Assembly (NCBI GenBank): GCA_903813345.2 | Contig: CAIIXF020000011.1 | Location: 17,777,754-17,841,753, forward strand | Reading direction: 5' to 3' | Source of the DNA: Owenia fusiformis | Taxonomy: Eukaryota > Annelida > Polychaeta > Sabellida > Oweniidae | DNA: 64,000 bases | Shown here: positions 50,395-59,300 of the stretch, piece after piece | Layout: the number at the start of each line of letters is the position of its first letter | Numbering within the stretch: the stretch's first letter is position 1 | Notes under the pieces: generated by a model | The model's input: only the letters and a program-made list of their open reading frames with translations | The model's database searches: none | What the model was told of the DNA's origin: nothing | Program-made: the position numbers and the translations under genes

Positions 50395-53300
50395 AGGTAC
50401 GAAAAATTTCCAATGAACATGCGTGACACATACGGGATTCGCGTGACAAATCCGAACAAATTGCGTTCGGTTTTTTCCGGCGTTCGTATTTTTACCGTAT
50501 CGTAAACATATTTCGAAAAAATTTCTACAGAAATATTTTTGCTTGACAATTACCAGGTAAAATGCGTATTTTGCGTGACATTTTCTGTCACGCAAAAAAA
50601 ACTGGCGTGACTTCAAATTCTTCAGCAAATGCGTGACAAATACGCAAATTGCGGGACAGTTGACAGGCCTGAGTCTTCGTGTAATCCCAAACACCAAGAA
50701 CCTCCAAACAGAGTTGATATAAATGAAACAAATACAGATGTGATTGGTGACCATGCTATAGATGACAACAGTTCAGCTTATGAAAACGAGCATGATCCAT
50801 GGATCGATAACTCAATTGATGATGAAGGTTTAATGAATGATGATGGCATAATTCAAGATGAAGAAGGGCAAAATCTATCAATCAATGTTACACCTCGAAA
50901 AACTGCAAACTACAAGAGTCCCAGGAAGAAAACGCTTGTCCGAGCAAGGGTACAATCTCAGCCTAAAACATGGAAGAGGAATACAAATAAAGCAAATAGA
51001 TTAGCAGGGAAGGAATATGTTAACCATCTTGGCAAAACTATCAAGGCCCGGCAAGTCAGAGATGTTGATTGCACCAACTGTCGATTCAACTGTAATGAAA
51101 AAATCAGTTTGGAACAGAGAGAGGATATATTTGCAGAGTTCAGGGACATGAAACTAGACAGCAGACAAAAAGATTATCTTTGCTCGTTGGTAACTGACAA
51201 CAAACCAATTAGATGTAAACCAGAATCAAAGAGAAGTACTTCAAGAGAATACAGGTTATATGATGAAAACAACATAGCACGCAGGGTATGTAAGAAAATG
51301 TTCCTTGCTACATTTGATGTCTCTCAGACCATGATTACTAATATCATGAAAAGTAAAAAGTGTGGGAAATATGTTGGGCAGGAGAAGAGAGGCAAAGCGG
51401 AGGCTGCAAATAAAACTCCTGAACCTATAATCAATGATGTGAAGAAACACATAGAGTCCTTTCCAAGGTTAGCCTCGCATTATTCAAGAAAGGACTCAAA
51501 GAAAGAATATCTGGAGATTGGCTTAAATATTAGAAAAATGCATGAACTCTATGTTGAACAATGCAAACAATATCACAAGCCAACTATAAATGAACGTATG
51601 TACAGGAGAATATTTACCCAAAACTATAACATCTCGTTTTTCAAGCCTAAGAAAGATCAATGTCTGACATGTTCGAAATTTGAAGAAAGTTGTAAACATC
51701 CTGGTCCAGACCATGCAGATATAAAACTTAGATACATTAAACATAACCAAGATAAAGAAAGAGCAAGACAAGAGAAAGAAAATGACAAGAGAACTGCGAT
51801 AAACAGCAAAGCGCACCATTGTGTAACCTTTGATATGGAGGCAGTGCTTGCCACCCCTTGTGGAAGAGTTTCTGAACTCTTTTATAAACGAAAACTAGCA
51901 ACATACAATTTGTCAGTGTACTCTTTGGGTGATAAAAGAGGAACTTGTTACGTTTGGGACGAGACCAATGGACAGAGAGGATCGAATGAGATCGCGACTG
52001 GACTAACACAATACATTAAAGGACTGCCACCATCAGTTACCACTCTAACAACATATTCCGACACATGTGGAGGACAGAATAAAAACCAGTTTGTTGCCTT
52101 GGCCTTCTACCATGCAGTTCATTCTGGAGGCAATCCAAGGATTCAAAGAGTGGACCAGAAGTTCCTGGAGAGTGGCCATACCCAAATGGAGTGTGACTTC
52201 ATGCACAGTGCCATTGAAGGTGCAAAGAAGGCAACATCAGTCTATGTCCCAAGTAACTGGGACATCGTTATTAGAATGGCCAGGAGAAATAAACCATACT
52301 CTGTTATTCCCCTCAAGTTTACTGACTTCAGAAACTTCAAATCTCTGAAAAAGATATACCCAAACACTAAAACAGACACAACAGGGAAGGCAGTATTGTG
52401 GCGGCAGATAAAATGGATCCGCTACTGCAAACAGAAACCAGACTCACTACAGCTTAAATATAGCTTCGATTGCCCTTTTGTAGAAGTCAAACTTACAAAG
52501 ACCACCAGGGGGCGTCAGCTTAGTAAAGACCAAGACATCCCATATGCGTACCAAGAAAAACTCCCTATAACAAAGGCCAAAAAGGATGACCTTCTATCAC
52601 TATGCAGAAGTGGTGTGATTCCAACAGATCACCATGCCTATTACCACAGTCTGAATGTGAAGCCAGCTGGCATGAAGGATAGACTCCCCGTACCCCATCC
52701 AGATGATAGTGACTATGACACAGACGAATAGGTGAGGTTCACAAATTAATTGATAAGTACATTATAATACAGTAATCTTTATGTTGATAGTACCATCCAT
52801 TGTTTTGTTGAAAACATAATTTCATGATAATGATTTGAATGTTTCAGGTGAAATCAAGGACCATGAGTTGGCAGAAAAGAAATGACTGGAAATCCAAGGG
52901 AGTTAACATGGACAAAATAGACTTAGAGAAAATACTTTACTATAGAGTGACTTAAGACATATTATTAGACTTTAGAAAACATTTACAAGCAAAATGGATG
53001 AAGAAATTAGTTAAAAACATTAGTATAAAATGTTATTTTGTCATGCAAAAAAATACTATAATGCATATGGTATGTTTTTGCTGGTAACATTTTTGAAAAA
53101 TACATTGTGCAAAAAAATACTATTTACAAATCCCCAGATAATGCGTTATTGCATAACATTTCAGAATTGGTAATTAAGGAAATAAAACCCCTTACATGTA
53201 TCATTAAGATGAAACAAATCGATATTTGAATAAACAGCAGTCTGATTTATAGTAAAGAATCAAAGTGTTTTTCTTCATTTTCTCAAAACTAACAAAAGTG

Positions 53301-56300
53301 CACTTAGTACTTTTTTGCTTGAACCCCTCGATGTCTTTGAATAGAAAAACTAATATTGTTCACAACCTACACCTCATCTAACTTGGGATAGGTGTCTTCA
53401 GACAAAACTTGATGTGGAAAATGAACAAACTTGTTGTCACTGATCCATCTGAAATACAAAAAGTTCGTTATTCCAATTTCAAGTCTCGTTTCTGAATCGT
53501 TTGTAAGAGACGTTCATGTTGTGATATCTTTTAATATTCGACGTTATTGTTATTGAGGAACAGAATTAAGATTAAAAAATCAGCAGACATTAACACTTTT
53601 TCAGACAATTAAAATGCATTTTACAAATTATAATTATATTTTAAGATTTAAAAGCGTTTTTAATACACTAAAATGAACTCACAGATGCAACAGTTCTTGG
53701 CCAATATTTTCTATTGCATCAAACATAATTGAAGACATTCCAGGTTTCTGGGAGTGCAGTCGTAATGTTCTCAGTTTTGGCAAGTTGGTCAATGCTAGGC
53801 TATTTAACTGCATTATTTTGTTAGTATTTATATCTCTAAAACGTGTATGCAAAATAAAATAATATAATTTTATTGCTTGGCTGTAAAACTTAACTATTTT
53901 GTCGGTAAACGAATATGCAAAATAGTATAATTCTATTCCTTTTCTGTTAAAGGCACTACTAGTATTTTGTTGGTGTTATATCTTTATAACAAGTATGTTA
54001 ACTGTCATATTTTATTGTTTGGTTTTGGAACTGCAACTGTACAACTGTACATTATGTGCAAATATCATTTTATTGGTGTAAATAGTATACCTCTAAAACC
54101 TAACGAGTAATACAATAAAATAGTAATATGAATATTCTATGACCCTTATCTCAATAATTTCCAGTTGTTCACTATCAGATTGAATTATAGCCCTGGGAGT
54201 TTAAATGAAAGAAAATAACTTTTTGTACATACAGATGAAGAAGATCTTTGAGATTATCTATCACTCCCACTTCAAGTCTTGTTAAGTTGTTATGGTGTAG
54301 TTCACTGAAATCCAAAACAATGCAATACAATAAGTACTATACAGTGTATATCAATATATTTTTCAGAGACAGAGCGACCACACGATATGTAATAACTTAA
54401 AATAAATACTTACAGTATTTGTAATTTTGGAATTAATGTAAGCGCCTGTGGCTGTATATACGTCAGATGGTTGTTGCTCAGGTTTCTAAAATAAAAATTT
54501 AAATACTTTTTAAACTTGCGGCTGGGTGCATAATTGTAGTGATGCTATAGAAAGGGAATGTATGTGTTAGCACTGGGTCGTTGCATGTTGGATCACTGGT
54601 TTAGGATACACATTTGTCATATTTACAGGTATTTAATCAACTGATATGTATTCATAATATCAATGGTGTCCCACGATTAAAACCAGAATGGAACCATCTA
54701 ATATATAAACATAAATTTGAATTCGTAAAATATTAAATAGCCAAGAGAGTGATAATACTGTGTCGATAGCAAGTATCAACTCAAATGGAGTTATTTTAAA
54801 TAAATTGGGTTGTCAAAATACTGATCACATATTGGCATGTTGGGGGACCATTAAAATTGTTATTATCATGCGTTGTACAGGAAATCAACTGAACTATATA
54901 CATAATATAATGAATATAATGGGTGTCAAGTAAAAACCATTTCACATGCATAACACTTGCTCTGTGTGTAAAGTTGCTGAAATGAAACAAGAGAGAAATA
55001 ACAGTGCATTATTGGACCGAGGAATCATTATCAACTCAAATGGATCCTCGGGGATGAATTTTACCGAAATAGGTACTGACAAAATACTGATCACATATTG
55101 GTCGCCAATAATTTTAATTTTAGGAACAATCGGAAATGCTTTATCTATAGCAGTGTTTAGAAGAAGGAAATTTCGTACAAGTATCACACATGTGTATCTA
55201 ATCACACTGGCCGTGGTGGACACATTTGGTCTATGGGTTGGAGTTTTCCCTTATGGCCTACAAGCAATTAGCCATGTTACGCTTATGAATACATGGGTAT
55301 GCCCAATATTGATGTTCCTGGGATTCTTCAGCGTACAGTTATCAGCATGGACTCTTGTGCTAGTGACTTCTGAACGACTTCTTGCGGTATTTGCCCCATT
55401 GAAAGCAAAGGTCATCTTTAATGTGAAATGGGCAGTTGTAATACTCGTTAGTGTGTTTGCCGTGCTTCTTGGTTTAAACTTGCATATATTGTGGAACTAT
55501 AAGCTACGAGTTGACGTTTACAATGAAACAGACTGCAGTGGACCATCAGAAGATTACATGTCAATGCATGGCTGGCTGGATGGTATAACAACATCTTATC
55601 TCCCTTCGTTTTTGATGCTATCAGCAAATATAGCTATCATTGCTAAAATGCTCTCAAGGAAAAAATCTGGATTAGGGAACTCTAATCAGATCGCTTCAAT
55701 GACCATAATATTGCTGCTCTGTAACTTTTCATTCATTTGTTTGAATTTTCCATTTTCGGTGTGTTTTAAACAATGGAATGAAACGGGAGAGCTACACAAG
55801 GCCATTGTTATCATGCTTGCCCACTCAAACCAAGCTATCAACTTTCTTCTTTATTGTGCATCTGGAAAGATTTTTAGAGATGAAATGAAAAAGATGTTTC
55901 ACAGGTGGAATTTTGCTACCTGTGGAAGAGGAAATAGTGTAACTGATTCATATCAGATGAACACCAACACATTAAACAGCAACACTAATTAATGGCACTA
56001 GTAATCAAATATTAGACAATATATGAGCACAAGTGCCAAAGGGAAAGTACCAAAAATTGTTACAGAGCCCAGCAAGAGAAAAATTAAAGTGTACACCAGT
56101 TATAAGTAAAACACACCCCAACTTTGTCCCAAACTATAATCGAGCGTAAAAAAGAAACAATGTCTAATGCCCCCTTCCCCCATCATTCAAGTTCCATTAT
56201 CACAATACATGACCATAACATCAAGGGACATTTCATTCATACAACCATTACAATATATGTTGAAGAATAAATATAAATTGATAAACCAATACTCATAACA

Positions 56301-59300
56301 TCAAAAATAGGTGTGTGTATCTATAGTATTCATACAAGATAGGGAATTCAGTCTCAAATAATGTGGAACAGACAACATCCGAAGTCCATAAAAGCCATCA
56401 GAGGGTCAGCATCCAAATCGATAAAACAGAGAAATGGACAAAACAGAAGAAAGCTCCTCTTTATAGTTATATTTTTGTATATCTTGTCGAGTTGGCCGAG
56501 AGAGCTTGAGCGCCGGCACGTTCAAGCTAGGCGATTGGGCGCCGTAACCACGAGGTTGCGAGTTCGAGACACGTGTGCTCCTTGTGTTTATTCATTATAT
56601 ACTAGTATGCTTATTTTGAATATCTTACTTAGATCACTGCTTGGTGCTGAATATCGTAAACTTCATATATTGCATATCAGACATGTGACATGGAAATGAA
56701 ACATGGTAGGAAAATCAATAGCATGTGACACTTTTATGTTTTATTTTGATTAGAAATAGTCAAACTCTACAGCCATTACGTGATTGCATGCCAATTTGCT
56801 ATACATGTAAATACAGACTCTAATCTGGAGAGATGGACATGTAAGACAGGAAGGCAGTACTGATGCTATTTAATTTGGCAGATGAACCTATTTGAATACT
56901 GAACTTATACACAATCCAACCAGATATATCTTAAGTTTAGTACTAATGTCCAGTAACTAATTATTATCGGAGAAATAATGATGATTAACAAGACTGATTG
57001 ACATGGTAAATAAAACTGGTCAATACTGTACAACTTTTGATTTTAGCACTGATATGCCCTATTATGGGTATCAAGTGCCAACACTGTTAATGTAATACCA
57101 AATGAATATGATAATAAATAAATAAATAAATAAATAAATAAAAATAAAATAAAAAATACAATTCTGAAGGTCACTTTATTACAGGAAGCCATCCAGACAA
57201 CTTCACAACATTTACGTTCCCCAATGTCTCCACATGATTGCAATTACAAACGTGTAACAATTGTCAAAGGTCAAAAAATATTGTCATACACTATATATCA
57301 TCATTTTTGTGTTATATGTCATCATTTTTTGTGTTATATGTCATCATTTTTTGTGTTATATCTCATCATTTTTGTGTTATATGTCATCATTTCTTGGTGG
57401 ACAGATAAAGAAGGAAAAATGATTGTGTACATGTTTTACTTTTAGCGCTGTGAGTACAAAAATGAAATAAAGGTCATCATTTTGAATCATTCCATTTTTA
57501 TATCTATGCTTTATGATAGTACAATAAACTGTCACCGTCGAATAATGCAATACATAATGGAAAATGTTAATAACTTACAAATGCTGCAGATCTGTGGCTT
57601 GAAATACCCGCATGTGTGCCGTAGAGATCGATTTGATCATATTTTCACTTATCCCCCTATAAAATAGAAACATTTGTCCAAGTGGACATTTTAGAATTCA
57701 AGCCCATGTGTACAATGTCCAAACTTCCACTATTCATTCAACCTAGACTTTCCAAATAACTCTATAAATATTCTCAGATGTTTTGATATTTATGTTAAAA
57801 TGGTTCTCAGTGCGATTTCCTCCATTAGTCTTTACTTACAAGTATATCAGACTTGGTAGATTTGTCAGTGCTCTGTGTGGAAAATTTTTCATCTTGTTAC
57901 CATTGAGGCCACTGGAATTATCAAGCAGTATTATTTCAGAAAAGAATAGTTCAGATAAAGATATAGACACATGGGCAGGTACCCACAAGTTAGCAGTAAG
58001 AAAACCGAATGATTCAAGAGAGTAAAACAGATGGATTTTCAGGTAAAAATATAAACGGAGACACGTGTCCGGGAATACTTACATGAATTTTAAACCAGGG
58101 ATATTACTTAACGTCCCATCTGGAAGACTTTTAATCTTGTTCTCCATCAGCGCCCTAAAATTTGATGCACAGTGACAAGTAATATAGAAAGTTTTGCTAT
58201 TTTATAACAATATTGTAGTGCAGTGAAGTGTAGTGTAGTGTAGTGTAGTTTGTGAAGTGAAGTTTAATGTAGAGGTATATTTACGTGGAGAAGAAAGAAT
58301 GAGAGAAGATAAATTAGAGAGGAACGATTTTATATCATAGATTTGATTCATAAGTAGCTTAGATGCAGAATATCGCTTATCAAGAAAATAATAATCATTC
58401 CATACTTCGCTCGTGTCATTTTCTTGGGTTTATTATGCACAACTCTATCATAAGTATTTTACTCAAAAGAGACGAGTGTCAAGGTATTTAAAAAATCATG
58501 ATAAATATAAAGTGACACAAGTACATGTATCATTCGAGAGACAATACTTACACGTGTGTCAAGGTTCTGGGAAATGATCCGACTTTGTGGTTCACAGTAT
58601 TGATCTCTATATTGTTGTCCACAACTTTTCTAGCAAATAAAAACAAGCAAACTCATACAGAAACATCAAAATTTATAATCAAATCAAATGTCATTTTGGT
58701 GATTCTTGGATTAAACTGAAGAATAATTCGGTTTTCTATCACTTTTCTATTGTTGACAAGCGAACGTGATTAAAAAGTCCCAAGACGGTTATTGTATGTT
58801 TGACTTTAAAGAGGGTATGCTTTTTGTGTGCTTTTAGTTTTTGCCATCTATGTTCTCTCGTATACTGCAACTTACAATATCTTTAATCTAGTATTCCTAC
58901 TCAAATCGGGTATACTTGCTATAGAAGTAGCTTGGATACGCCTGTAAATGAAGAAATCACATTATGAAGCTCCATGGAATAACATAGCAACCATATTGCA
59001 GTTATATTCCAAGGAGGATTGGCTCCCAGGATCGAAACTCGATATTTTCCAACAATGAAAACGTCGAAATGTCGTTATTTTCTGAAATTATAACTGACTT
59101 TAAATTCAAACTAAACGGTCCAAAAGATTCGAACCAATATCTCGATCATTTCTTATGAGCTTTGGAATTTTTCGTTTGGAAACAAGACAATATTCACGAT
59201 TGAAATGTTGAAGCGAACAAAATGGCGTCTGCTTGAATTCGAATTTTGTAACCACGACTTCGTATAAGCTTAAGTATGTACGAATATATAATTTTAAAAA

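Larger units (their letters stand above)
48785..52950 (+). mobile_element. OTU-encoding DNA transposon, decayed, in intron 12 of the giant gene
   Basis: A plus-strand coding unit lies between giant-gene exons 13 and 12 and uses different, Lys/Asn-rich coding. Parts: an acidic then basic N-terminal segment (48939-49340), an OTU-like domain (49358-49800), an 81-base repeat, and a transposase-like protein (to 52731). At least two frame breaks separate the first three parts, and a 501-bp MITE at 50161-50661 interrupts the repeat, so the unit is dead as a whole. I could not find its terminal inverted repeats or target duplication, so its outer limits are approximate. No capsid or polymerase gene was seen. 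I treat it as a plain DNA transposon. Confidence 0.65.

Noticed and set aside
50629-52731. Transposase-like frame as a host gene
   Set aside because: It lies antisense in an intron with a frame-broken OTU part and a tandem repeat upstream in the same orientation. Its CGGQNKN motif belongs to transposase-derived proteins, so an element is the simpler reading. Later host use is not excluded.
56485-56582. Functional tRNA-Leu or tRNA-Ser gene
   Set aside because: Boxes A and B are recognisable, but the acceptor, anticodon and T stems do not pair, so it is more likely a SINE head or pseudogene.
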